From positions 1 to 17,280 of the forward strand of contig CAKUND010000023.1 in assembly GCA_934668295.1 (NCBI GenBank): a stretch of 17,280 nt of DNA. Direction: 5' to 3'. This document shows, piece by piece, positions 7,160-14,216 of the stretch. This stretch comes from an uncultured Oscillospiraceae bacterium. GTDB taxonomy: Bacteria > Bacillota > Clostridia > Oscillospirales > Oscillospiraceae. Position numbers and translations under genes: made by a program. The notes under the pieces are model-generated. The model saw nothing but the letters and a program-made list of their open reading frames with translations, did not search any database and was not told where the DNA came from. Position 1 is the stretch's first letter. Every line of letters begins with the position of its first letter.

Positions 7160-7345
7160 ATGGCAGTACCCAAGAGAAAAGTATCCCGCGCAAGGAGAGA
7201 TAAGAGACGCAGTTCCCACTGGAAGCTGGCGATCCCCGGCGTCGTCGCTTGCCCGAAGTGCGGCGAGCCCCGCCTGCCTCACAGAGCCTGCAAGGCTTGC
7301 GGCTACTACAATGGCCGTGAAGTCATTTCTGTTGAAGCTAAGTGA
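7160..7345 (+). CDS. rpmF: 50S ribosomal protein L32
   Basis: A 61-residue large-subunit protein beginning [17 protein letters not shown] after Met, the hallmark L32 N-terminus. It is the zinc-ribbon (C+) form, with Cys31, Cys34, Cys44 and Cys47 in CPKC and CKAC. The open frame starts three codons earlier at a GTG (7151), but AAGGAGGTG precedes the ATG at 7160 at proper distance and gives the universal MAVP start. It follows the DUF177 gene by 45 bases in the same transcript. A hairpin with a T-run after its stop probably ends most transcripts before der. Confidence 0.97.
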   Translation: MAVPKRKVSRARRDKRRSSHWKLAIPGVVACPKCGEPRLPHRACKACGYYNGREVISVEAK

Positions 7346-7361
7346 TTTCGCTGAAAGAGAT

Positions 7362-7391
7362 GAGAGGGAGGCTGTGCGCCTTCCTCTTTTC
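7362..7391 (+). terminator. Intrinsic terminator after rpmF
   Basis: A stem of about 9-10 pairs (GAGGGAGGC at 7364-7372 with GCCTTCCTC at 7378-7386, one G-U, loop TGTGC) followed by TTTTCTT. The T-tract is interrupted by a C. No clear promoter follows before der, so some read-through may be needed to express der. Confidence 0.7.
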
Positions 7392-7427
7392 TTATCCTGA
7401 AAAGGAAGCCTGAAAGGAGGGCCTACC

Positions 7428-8759
7428 ATGTCGAAGCCCATTGTAGCCATCGTCGGACGGCCGAATGTCGGCAAGTCGATGCTCTTTAATAAATTGACCG
7501 GCAAGCGCATGGCCATCGTCGAGGACACGCCCGGCGTCACCCGTGACCGCATTTACGGCGAATGCGAGTGGAACGGCCGCGGCTTTGCCCTTGTCGATAC
7601 CGGCGGCATCGAGCCCGGCACGAATAACGAAATGCTGAAGTTCATGCGCCGCCAGGCGGAGATCGCCATTGAGACGGCCACGGTCATCATCATGGTCGTC
7701 GATGTGACGGTCGGTCTGACCGCCGCGGATGCGGAGGTCGCCTCCATGCTCAAGCGGTCGAAAAAGCCGGTCGTACTGGCTGTCAACAAGTGCGACCAGA
7801 CCGGCCATGCCAATCCCGACGCGTATGAATTCTACGCGCTCGGCCTCGGCGAACCTATCGAGGTTTCCGCCGTCCACGGCCATGGTACAGGCGATCTGCT
7901 CGATGCGTGCGTCGAAAGCTTTCCGCCGGACGACGGCGAGGAATATGACGAGGACGTCATCAAGGTCGCCATCATCGGCAAGCCGAACGTCGGCAAGTCG
8001 AGCCTGCTCAATAAAATTCTCGGCGAGGAGCGCGTGATCGTCTCCAATGTTGCGGGCACAACGCGCGACGCCATCGACAGCTATTTTGAAAACGGGTCCG
8101 GCAAGTTCCTGTTTATCGACACCGCCGGCATGCGCCGCAAGTCGAAGGTCGATGACGCGGTTGAGAAATATTCCAATCTGCGCTCCATCGCGGCCATCGA
8201 GCGTGCGGACGTGTGTCTCATTCTGATCGACGCCAACGAGGGTGTGACCGAACAGGATACCAAGGTCGCAGGTCTGGCACACGAGGCGGGCAAGGCGTGC
8301 ATCATCGTCGTCAACAAGTGGGACACGGTCGAAAAGGACACAAACACCATGGATGAGAAGACGGCGGAGATCCGTCGTGACCTCAGCTATATGACCTATG
8401 CGCCGGTCGTGTTCATCTCTGCGCTGACCGGTCAGCGTGTCGACAAGCTGTTCGATATGATCGTCGCCGTTTCCAACCAGAACAGCATGCGCATCACAAC
8501 GGGCATGCTCAATAATATTCTGGAGGACGCGACTGCGCGTGTCCAGCCGCCTACAGACAAGGGCCGCCGTCTGAAGATCTACTATATCACGCAGGTCGGC
8601 GTCAAACCGCCGCACTTCGTCTTCTTCTGCAACGACAGCCGGCTGTTCCATTTCTCGTACCAGCGGTATCTCGAAAACCAGATCCGCGCAGTCTTCGGTC
8701 TGACTGGAACGCCCATTAAGATCACCATCCGCCAGAAGGGCGACAAGGAAGATGTGTAA
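7428..8759 (+). CDS. der: Ribosome biogenesis GTPase Der (EngA)
   Basis: A 443-residue essential GTPase with two tandem G domains that acts in 50S subunit assembly. Domain 1 shows GRPNVGKS (10-17), DTPGVTRD (33-40), DTGG (57-60) and NKCD (120-123). Domain 2 shows GKPNVGKS (184-191), a TTRD switch, DTAGMRRKSK and NKWD. An acidic linker (about 168-176) joins them, and a C-terminal KH-like domain follows, with KIYYITQVGVKPPHFVFF. Length and layout match the family exactly. The ATG follows AGGAGG. It lies 82 bases after rpmF, behind a terminator-like hairpin and with no obvious own promoter, so it is probably served by read-through from the DUF177-rpmF unit. A strong terminator follows its stop. 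Confidence 0.97.
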   Translation: MSKPIVAIVGRPNVGKSMLFNKLTGKRMAIVEDTPGVTRDRIYGECEWNGRGFALVDTGGIEPGTNNEMLKFMRRQAEIAIETATVIIMVVDVTVGLTAADAEVASMLKRSKKPVVLAVNKCDQTGHANPDAYEFYALGLGEPIEVSAVHGHGTGDLLDACVESFPPDDGEEYDEDVIKVAIIGKPNVGKSSLLNKILGEERVIVSNVAGTTRDAIDSYFENGSGKFLFIDTAGMRRKSKVDDAVEKYSNLRSIAAIERADVCLILIDANEGVTEQDTKVAGLAHEAGKACIIVVNKWDTVEKDTNTMDEKTAEIRRDLSYMTYAPVVFISALTGQRVDKLFDMIVAVSNQNSMRITTGMLNNILEDATARVQPPTDKGRRLKIYYITQVGVKPPHFVFFCNDSRLFHFSYQRYLENQIRAVFGLTGTPIKITIRQKGDKEDV

Positions 8760-8765
8760 ATTGCG

Positions 8766-8801
8766 ATCCCGGCAGAAATAACAGCTCTGCCGGGATTTTT
8801 T
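8766..8801 (+). terminator. Intrinsic terminator after der
   Basis: A 10-bp perfect stem (8766-8775 with 8787-8796, 11-base loop) followed by five or six Ts. It begins 7 bases after the der stop. Confidence 0.93.
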
Positions 8802-8833
8802 CAAATTATAATTTAAAAGGGGAATCGGAAGCA

Positions 8834-9874
8834 ATGGAACAGAGTTATGCACAGTATGCAGTAGAAAAAGCCGTCCAGCTGCTTGCAATCGACAGCCCGA
8901 CAGGCTTTACGGATAAAGCAGCCGAGTGGGTATTGGAGGCGTTTCGATCGCTCGGCTTTGCTGCGCAGAAAACGACCAAGGGCGGCATTCTGATCGACCT
9001 CGGCGGCGAGGATTCCGCAGAGGGCGGGCTGCTTCTGCAGGCACACACGGATACGCTCGGCGCGATGGTCGCGGAGGTCAAGGCCAACGGCCGCCTGCGC
9101 GTGACGAGCCTCGGCGGCATGCGTGCGGAAAACGGCGAAACGGAAAACGTTCGCGTCTATACACGTTCCGGAAAGGTCTATGAGGGGACGCTCCAGCTCT
9201 GCAACGCCTCCGTCCACGTCAACGGCGAATATGCCAAGACGAACCGTACCTTCGACACGACTGAGATCCTGCTGGACGAGGATGTTTCCTCCGCCGAGGA
9301 GACCCGCGCGCTTGGCATCGAGACCGGCGATATCGTCTGCTTTGACCCACGCACGCATGTCACGGCCTCTGGCTACATCAAAAGCCGTTTCCTTGACGAT
9401 AAGCTCTCCGTCGGCATCCTGCTCAGCTTTGCAAAATACCTGCATGACGAAAAGAAAACGCTGCCGCGCCGCACCTATGTCCATGTGACTGTCTATGAGG
9501 AGGTCGGTTTCGGCGGTTCTGCCTCTGTTCCGGAGGGCGTGACCGAGTCCATCAGTGTTGACATGGGCTGTGTGGGCGACGGTCTTGCCTGCACGGAACG
9601 GCAGGTATCGATCTGCGCCAAGGACTCCGGCGGCCCGTACAGCTACGCCGTTGTCGGCAAGCTCATCGACGCGGCAAAGCGCGAGGGCGCGGACTATGCC
9701 GTTGATGTCTATCCATACTACGGCTCCGACGTGGAAGCGACGCTCCACGCGGGCTACGACATCCGCCACGGCCTCATCGGCTCCGGCGTCTACGCCAGCC
9801 ACGGCTACGAACGCAGCCATATAGATGGCGTGCTCAACACACTCAAGACCATCAAGGGGTATCTGCACGTATAA
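8834..9874 (+). CDS. M42-family metallopeptidase (glutamyl/deblocking aminopeptidase-like)
   Basis: A 346-residue cytoplasmic protein of the M42 family, di-metal aminopeptidases that form large tetrahedral shells and trim short peptides. Metal and catalytic residues are present in order: QAHTDT with His71 and Asp73, FLDDKLSVG with Asp188/189, the catalytic pair in YEEVGFGG (Glu222, Glu223), SVDMG with Asp243, and a C-terminal ASHGYERSH with His323 and His329. Length matches the family. No signal peptide is seen. The ATG at 8834 has AAGGGGAA about 8-14 bases upstream. It sits alone between the der terminator and its own. A TATAAT lies at 8807-8812, but no -35 box is at a suitable distance, so the promoter is uncertain. 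Family members also include annotated cellulase-like proteins (FrvX/YsdC type); substrate cannot be told from sequence. Confidence 0.9.
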   Translation: MEQSYAQYAVEKAVQLLAIDSPTGFTDKAAEWVLEAFRSLGFAAQKTTKGGILIDLGGEDSAEGGLLLQAHTDTLGAMVAEVKANGRLRVTSLGGMRAENGETENVRVYTRSGKVYEGTLQLCNASVHVNGEYAKTNRTFDTTEILLDEDVSSAEETRALGIETGDIVCFDPRTHVTASGYIKSRFLDDKLSVGILLSFAKYLHDEKKTLPRRTYVHVTVYEEVGFGGSASVPEGVTESISVDMGCVGDGLACTERQVSICAKDSGGPYSYAVVGKLIDAAKREGADYAVDVYPYYGSDVEATLHAGYDIRHGLIGSGVYASHGYERSHIDGVLNTLKTIKGYLHV

Positions 9875-9879
9875 AAATT

Positions 9880-9907
9880 GCCTCCGGGATTATGCCCGGA
9901 GGCTTTT
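9880..9907 (+). terminator. Intrinsic terminator after the M42 peptidase gene
   Basis: A perfect 9-bp GC-rich stem (GCCTCCGGG at 9880-9888 with 9895-9903, loop ATTATG) followed by TTTTA, 6 bases after the stop codon. It faces the rpmB terminator. Confidence 0.9.
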
Positions 9908-9912
9908 ATGCG

Positions 9913-9950
9913 AGAAAACAGAAAAGAGCAGGCCTTTCGGCTTGCTCTTT
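9913..9950 (-). terminator. Intrinsic terminator of rpmB
   Basis: On the minus strand a 12-pair hairpin (9950-9939 with 9934-9923) closes on a GAAA tetraloop and contains one A-C mismatch. It is followed by TTTTCTGTTTTC when the A-T end of the stem is included. It lies 14 bases past the rpmB stop. The mismatch reads as G-U on the plus strand, so the hairpin may also back up the M42 terminator. Confidence 0.8.
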
Positions 9951-9963
9951 CGGCTTGTCCTGA

Positions 9964-10152
9964 TCAGATCGCACGCTCAACCTTGTTGGAACGCAGGCAT
10001 CTTGTGCAGACATATACATGGCGCGGAGTACCGTCAACGATTGCCTTGACACGTTTGACGTTGGGCTTCCATGCACGGTTCGCACGTCTGTGAGAATGGG
10101 AGACCTTGATACCGAATGTTACGCCCTTGCCGCAGATATCGCATTTTGCCAT
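9964..10152 (-). CDS. rpmB: 50S ribosomal protein L28
   Basis: A 62-residue large-subunit protein with the L28 features MAKCDICGKG at the start, the SHSHRRANRAWKPN segment (18-31) and the C-terminal YVCTRCLRS. Cys4, Cys7, Cys49 and Cys52 form a zinc-ribbon (C+ form). The open frame begins three codons upstream, but AGGAGGTG precedes the ATG at 10152 and gives the usual MAKCD start. It is a single-gene unit with its own promoter (10213-10241) and terminator, running against the M42 gene and away from hprK. No DAK or alkaline-shock (Asp23) gene is next to it, although that is a common Firmicutes arrangement. Confidence 0.96.
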   Translation of the reverse strand: MAKCDICGKGVTFGIKVSHSHRRANRAWKPNVKRVKAIVDGTPRHVYVCTRCLRSNKVERAI

Positions 10153-10190
10153 CGGATGCACCTCCTTGCCGCTTGGAAAATCAATTTCAC

Positions 10191-10204
10191 GCGCTATAAA
10201 GCGC
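10191..10204 (-). other. Hairpin at the predicted 5' end of the rpmB transcript
   Basis: GCGCT and AGCGC (10191-10195 and 10200-10204) can form a five-pair GC-rich stem with a four-base loop. The promoter at 10213-10241 predicts transcription to start near 10206, so the hairpin would occupy the extreme 5' end of the message, where such stems commonly slow decay. Confidence 0.4.
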
Positions 10205-10212
10205 CGACAAAT

Positions 10213-10241
10213 ATATTAGCAGATTGCGTTGGAAATTGCAA
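10213..10241 (-). promoter_or_regulatory. Sigma-A type promoter of rpmB
   Basis: On the minus strand TTGCAA (10241-10236), a 17-base spacer and TAATAT (10218-10213). The start is predicted near 10206, about 54 bases before the rpmB ATG. Confidence 0.7.
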
Positions 10242-10299
10242 GAACTTTTTTCGGAAAAATCAGAAAAATTCGCGCCGGAACGACATTGGATTTTCCTTG

Positions 10300-10328
10300 T
10301 TGCGAAACCGGAGCAAAGCGGGTATAAT
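10300..10328 (+). promoter_or_regulatory. Sigma-A type promoter of hprK
   Basis: TTGCGA (10300-10305), a 17-base spacer and a perfect TATAAT (10323-10328). The start is predicted near 10335, about 22 bases before the hprK GTG. It is divergent from the rpmB promoter. Confidence 0.78.
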
Positions 10329-10356
10329 CAGGGTATCCTGAAACAGAGGTGATTGT

Positions 10357-11298
10357 GTGTCAAGTACCTATACGGTCCTGCTGTCCGAGCTCGTTTCGGA
10401 ATTTAAGCTAGACTTCTTTTATCGGTCAACGGATTTTGACAAGATCCATGTGACCGTTGACGATATCAGCCGTCCGGGCCTTCATCTGGCCGGCTTCTTC
10501 GACCATTATGAACCCATGCGCGTCTACGTCTGCGGTACGGTGGAGACGGCCTATCTGCAAAAGCTCACGCCGGAAGAACGGATCATCATCTTTGACCATT
10601 TCCTGTCCTATAAATGCCCGGCGCTGATTTTTGCGCGGGGCTTTGAACCCATGCCGGAATGCCTCGAGATGGCGAAAAAATATGACGTGACGGTGCTCGG
10701 GACAAAGGACACGACGTCTTATATCGTTTCGAGCCTGATCACCTATTTAAAGAGCTCCCTGGCTCCGCGCGTCACGCGGCACGGCGTTCTGGTCGAAATT
10801 TACGGCGAGGGCATCCTGATCAACGGCGACAGCGGCATCGGCAAGAGCGAGACGGCCATCGAGCTTGTCAAGCGCGGCCACCGCCTCATTGCAGACGACG
10901 CCGTCGAGATCAAAAAGGTTTCGCCGCACGAGCTTGTCGGCTCCGCACCTCCAGTCCTGAAGCATTATATCGAGCTGCGCGGCATCGGCGTCATCAACGT
11001 TGCGAAGCTGTTCGGCATGGGCGCGGTCAAGGAAAGCTCCAACATCGATCTCATCATCAATATGGTGCCCTGGCGCGACGGCGAAGCCTATGACCGTCTC
11101 GGCATGGAGACGCAGTACACGGAAATTCTCGATGTCAAGGTTCCGTCCATCACGGTTCCCATCACGCCGGGCCGAAATCTGGCCGTGATCTTTGAGGTCG
11201 CTGCCATGAACAACCGTCAGAAGCGCATGGGCTACAATGCCGCTGTGGAATTTACCGAGCAGATGAGCAAATACTTTACAGCCCGCAATGACGATTGA
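10357..11298 (+). CDS. hprK: HPr kinase/phosphorylase
   Basis: A 313-residue bifunctional enzyme that phosphorylates and dephosphorylates Ser46 of HPr, the central carbon-catabolite switch of Firmicutes. The N-terminal domain (about 1-130) precedes the catalytic domain. The latter has RHG (141-143), the P-loop GDSGIGKS (157-164), IADDAVEIKK with Asp180/181, and the HPrK signature LRGIGVINVAKLFGMGAV (207-224). Length is typical. Translation starts at GTG 10357, five bases after AGAGGTGA. It has its own promoter and a strong terminator, and stands directly upstream of murB-rapZ-yvcK-whiA, a frequent clostridial neighbourhood. No HPr or Crh gene is in the window, so its substrate must be encoded elsewhere. 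Confidence 0.97.
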   Translation: MSSTYTVLLSELVSEFKLDFFYRSTDFDKIHVTVDDISRPGLHLAGFFDHYEPMRVYVCGTVETAYLQKLTPEERIIIFDHFLSYKCPALIFARGFEPMPECLEMAKKYDVTVLGTKDTTSYIVSSLITYLKSSLAPRVTRHGVLVEIYGEGILINGDSGIGKSETAIELVKRGHRLIADDAVEIKKVSPHELVGSAPPVLKHYIELRGIGVINVAKLFGMGAVKESSNIDLIINMVPWRDGEAYDRLGMETQYTEILDVKVPSITVPITPGRNLAVIFEVAAMNNRQKRMGYNAAVEFTEQMSKYFTARNDD

Positions 11299-11314
11299 AG
11301 CAAAGAAACCTTCG

Positions 11315-11354
11315 AAAAGAGGAACCGGCTGTCCGGTTCCTCTTTTATTTTTAT
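11315..11354 (+). terminator. Intrinsic terminator after hprK
   Basis: A perfect 14-bp stem (11315-11328 with 11333-11346, loop CTGT) continuing into a T-rich tract. It begins 17 bases after the hprK stop and isolates hprK from the murB unit, just ahead of the murB promoter. Confidence 0.95.
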
Positions 11355-11362
11355 TTGAGATG

Positions 11363-11371
11363 TGGTATGAT
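11363..11371 (+). promoter_or_regulatory. Extended -10 promoter of the murB-rapZ-yvcK-whiA-dnaE unit
   Basis: TGGTATGAT at 11363-11371 matches the extended -10 form TGnTATnnT. The bases at -35 distance (TTTATT, 11343-11348) are poor and lie in the terminator tail. The predicted start near 11378 gives a leader of about 22 bases with GGAGG before the ATG at 11400. Confidence 0.6.
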
Positions 11372-11399
11372 AGAAAAAACTATCCACCCGGAGGCGTTT

Positions 11400-12308
11400 A
11401 TGTGGAATTCTGAGCTTCAGCAGACCATCATCCGGAGCTGCGGCACAGCGGAGTTCCGGCTTCAGGAGCCGCTCAGCCGCCATACATCTTTCCGTATCGG
11501 CGGCCCGTCTGCGGTCATGGTGTTTCCGAAAAACACAGAGGAGCTGAAACATCTGCTGCAAGGTGCTGCTGCAGCGGGCACGCAGCCGTATATTCTCGGC
11601 GCGGGAACCAATATTCTTGCACCGGATGAGGGACTTGATGCGCTTGTGATCTGCCTGAAGGACGCACTGACCGGCATCCGGCTTCTGGATGAGACGCGGA
11701 TCGAGGTTTACGCAGGCGAAAGCATGGCGAAAGCGGCGGTTTTTGCGAAGAATCACGCGCTGACGGGACTGGAATTTGCGCACGGCATCCCCGGCACGCT
11801 TGGCGGCGGCGTATATATGAACGCGGGCGCGTACGGCGGGGAGCTGAAACAGGTCGTGGAATCGGTCACGATCCTGACTATGGACGGCGAGGAAAAGACG
11901 CTGGCCGCCGAAGAATGCGGGTTTGGCTACCGCACAAGCGCATATCAGAAGCTTCCGTGCGTGATCGTCAGGTCTGTTCTGCACCTGCAGCCGGGCAATT
12001 CGGAGGAGATCGGACAGACAATGCGTGCGCTGATGGAAAAAAGAAGGACTTCTCAGCCGCTGGAGCTGCCGTCTGCCGGCAGCACGTTCAAGCGCCCGGC
12101 GGGATATTTTGCGGGCCCGCTCATTGAACAGGCCGGGCTGAAAGGGCAGGGCGTCGGCGGCGCGGAGGTATCGAAAAAGCACGCGGGCTTCGTCGTGAAT
12201 ACTGGCGGCGCGACGGCTGATGATGTGAAGAAGACCATCGCAATGGTACAGTCGCGCGTATGGGAAGCGTCCGGCGTCCGGCTCGAGCCGGAGGTTCGGA
12301 TCTGGTAA
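11400..12308 (+). CDS. murB: UDP-N-acetylenolpyruvoylglucosamine reductase
   Basis: A 302-residue FAD enzyme that reduces UDP-GlcNAc-enolpyruvate with NADPH to UDP-MurNAc, the second committed step of peptidoglycan synthesis. The FAD-binding half shows RHTSFRIGGPS (27-37), YILGAGTNIL (64-73) and GIPGTLGGGVYMNAGAYGGE (129-148). The C-terminal half shows the catalytic-serine motif SAGSTFKRP (225-233), LIEQAGLKG and LEPEVRIW at the end with the conserved glutamate. It is the short, Bacillus-like MurB type. The open frame reaches back to 11295, but that would translate the hprK terminator; GGAGG upstream and the promoter position select the ATG at 11400. It is first in the unit, with rapZ 12 bases on. 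Confidence 0.97.
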   Translation: MWNSELQQTIIRSCGTAEFRLQEPLSRHTSFRIGGPSAVMVFPKNTEELKHLLQGAAAAGTQPYILGAGTNILAPDEGLDALVICLKDALTGIRLLDETRIEVYAGESMAKAAVFAKNHALTGLEFAHGIPGTLGGGVYMNAGAYGGELKQVVESVTILTMDGEEKTLAAEECGFGYRTSAYQKLPCVIVRSVLHLQPGNSEEIGQTMRALMEKRRTSQPLELPSAGSTFKRPAGYFAGPLIEQAGLKGQGVGGAEVSKKHAGFVVNTGGATADDVKKTIAMVQSRVWEASGVRLEPEVRIW

Positions 12309-12320
12309 AAGGAGAAGACT

Positions 12321-13181
12321 ATGCAGTTTGTTATCATTTCCGGTATGTCCGGTGCGGGAAAGAGCAAAGCCGCGTCCGATCTTGAGGATCTCGGCTTTTA
12401 CTGCGTCGACAATATGCCGGCAGAGATGATCCCGCAGTTTGCTCAGCTGTGTCTGGCCACAAAGGGAAGATATGAAAAGGTCGCGCTTGTGACGGATATC
12501 CGTGCGAGCATGACGTTTGACGCCTTGTTTCAGGCACTGCAGAAGCTGGACGACATGCACCTGCAGTACTCGATCTATTATATCGAGGCGTCCACGGCGG
12601 TCATCATCAAGCGCTACAAGGAGACGCGCCGCCTGCACCCGCTTATGAAGGATGGCTCCACGCTGGAAAATGCGATCGCGCGGGAACGGGAATTGTTGGC
12701 CCCCGTCCGCAACCGCGCCAGCGCGATCATCGACACGTCCAATCTCTCCACCGGCAAGCTGCGCGGACAGCTCATTGATCTGGTCGCGGGCGGGATGCGT
12801 GAGCACTCAATGGATGTGCGTGTCGTGTCCTTCGGCTTTAAATACGGCCTGCCGCTGGAGGCCGATCTGGTCTTCGATGTGCGGTTCCTGCCGAATCCAT
12901 ACTATATCCCGGAGCTGAAGCATCAGACCGGGCTGGACGAGCCGGTCAGGAATTTCGTATTCAAATACCAGCAGACACTGGATTTTATGACAAAAACCGA
13001 GGATCTGCTTTCCTTCCTGCTGCCCAACTATCTGGATGAGGGCAAAACGGATCTTGTGATCGCTGTCGGCTGTACGGGCGGTAAGCACAGGAGCGTCTGT
13101 ATCGCGAAGGAGCTTTTTGAGTTCGTATCCAAAAAAGGCTACGCGGCCACGCTCGGCCACCGCGATATGGGCAGAAGGTGA
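12321..13181 (+). CDS. rapZ: RapZ/YvcJ nucleotide-binding protein
   Basis: A 286-residue P-loop protein. The N-terminal kinase-like domain has GMSGAGKS (8-15), followed by LEDLGFYCVDNMP and VTDIRAS. The C-terminal domain, which in E. coli RapZ binds the small RNA GlmZ and controls amino-sugar synthesis, ends with VAVGCTGGKHRSV-type residues (here IAVGCTGGKHRSV) and GHRDMGRR. In Firmicutes the protein (YvcJ) binds and hydrolyses nucleotides; GlmZ is not known there, so the target is open. The ATG follows AAGGAG. It lies between murB and yvcK with a 12-base gap upstream and its stop inside the yvcK ribosome binding site, the standard Firmicutes order. Confidence 0.96.
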   Translation: MQFVIISGMSGAGKSKAASDLEDLGFYCVDNMPAEMIPQFAQLCLATKGRYEKVALVTDIRASMTFDALFQALQKLDDMHLQYSIYYIEASTAVIIKRYKETRRLHPLMKDGSTLENAIARERELLAPVRNRASAIIDTSNLSTGKLRGQLIDLVAGGMREHSMDVRVVSFGFKYGLPLEADLVFDVRFLPNPYYIPELKHQTGLDEPVRNFVFKYQQTLDFMTKTEDLLSFLLPNYLDEGKTDLVIAVGCTGGKHRSVCIAKELFEFVSKKGYAATLGHRDMGRR

Positions 13182-13186
13182 ACGCT

Positions 13187-14194
13187 ATGACGGATTTTAC
13201 AGAACAGATCCGGCTTTATGAGCCGCACCGCCGCCAGCCGCGCATTGCGGCCATCGGCGGCGGACACGGACTGTCCGCCATGCTGCGCGGCCTGAAGACT
13301 TATACGAAGGATATTACAGCTATCGTCACTGTGGCGGACGACGGCGGCGGCTCCGGCATGCTCCGGGAGGATCTCGGCATGCTCCCGCCGGGCGATATCC
13401 GCAACTGCATCATGGCGCTTGCCAATACGGAGCCGACCATGCAGCAGCTGCTGAACTACCGCTTTACTGACGGGAGTCTTGCAGGGCAGAGCTTCGGCAA
13501 TTTGTTTCTGGCCGCCATGAACGGCATTTCCGGCTCGTTCGACGAAGCGGTCCACCGCATGGGGGATGTTCTGGCCATCACGGGCCGTGTCCTTCCAGTG
13601 ACGAATCAGGACGTGCGGCTGGAAGCGGAATTTCACGACGGCAGCCGCATTCTCGGCGAAAGCAAGATCTTTTACGCAAAAAAAATCAACAATTCCCGTA
13701 TCCGCAAGGTGCGCCTTGTACCCGAGCGGCCGGCAGCGCTGCCGGAAAGCGTTCGGGCGATCCGGGACGCGGATATCGTCGTGATCGGCCCGGGAAGTCT
13801 CTATACCAGCATCATCCCGAACTTTCTGGTCAGCGGCATCGCCGACGCAGTGCGGCAGAGCAGGGCCTTAAAGATATATGTGCTGAATATTATGACGCAG
13901 GACGGCGAGACGGACGGCTACGACGCCGACGACCACGTCCGCGCGATCCTGGAGCACGCGGGCCCCGGTGTCATGGATGTGTGCATTGCAAACGACACGC
14001 CTGTGCCGCCAGAGATCATGGAGCCCTATGCCAAGGAGGGCGTGTCGCAGATCGAGCTGCGCCGGGAGGATCTGGAGCAGATGGGGCTTGCGGTACGCAC
14101 ATTCCCGCTCCTGGAGCCGGGACGCTATATCCGCCATAACTCCGATGCGCTGGCACGCGCGATTTTGTCGGTGTGGCGTGAATTCAGACAATAA
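13187..14194 (+). CDS. yvcK: YvcK/CofD-fold gluconeogenesis and morphogenesis factor
   Basis: A 335-residue protein of the YvcK family. In Bacillus it is needed for growth on gluconeogenic carbon sources and for correct cell-wall placement, and it binds UDP-sugars. Visible motifs are AAIGGGHGLSAMLRGLK (21-37), VADDGGGSGMLR (49-60), PPGDIRNC (67-74) and GPGSLYTSI (201-209). An in-frame GTG at 13178 overlaps the rapZ stop (GTGA). I prefer the ATG at 13187 because AGAAGGTGA (13173-13181) lies five bases before it as a ribosome binding site, whereas the GTG would sit inside that site. The rapZ stop falls within this site, so translation is probably coupled. It is third in the murB unit; whiA follows after 22 bases. 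Confidence 0.95.
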   Translation: MTDFTEQIRLYEPHRRQPRIAAIGGGHGLSAMLRGLKTYTKDITAIVTVADDGGGSGMLREDLGMLPPGDIRNCIMALANTEPTMQQLLNYRFTDGSLAGQSFGNLFLAAMNGISGSFDEAVHRMGDVLAITGRVLPVTNQDVRLEAEFHDGSRILGESKIFYAKKINNSRIRKVRLVPERPAALPESVRAIRDADIVVIGPGSLYTSIIPNFLVSGIADAVRQSRALKIYVLNIMTQDGETDGYDADDHVRAILEHAGPGVMDVCIANDTPVPPEIMEPYAKEGVSQIELRREDLEQMGLAVRTFPLLEPGRYIRHNSDALARAILSVWREFRQ

Positions 14195-14216
14195 AACCAA
14201 GGAGGCGAGCGTCGCC

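Noticed and set aside
8807..8812. TATAAT as the promoter of the M42 gene.
   Set aside because: No -35 box at 15-19 bases and no TG extension. The position overlaps the end of the der terminator, so I left it out as a feature and mention it only under the gene.
11295..11399. N-terminal extension of murB starting inside the end of hprK.
   Set aside because: It runs through a perfect terminator hairpin and the murB promoter; the ATG at 11400 has the ribosome binding site.
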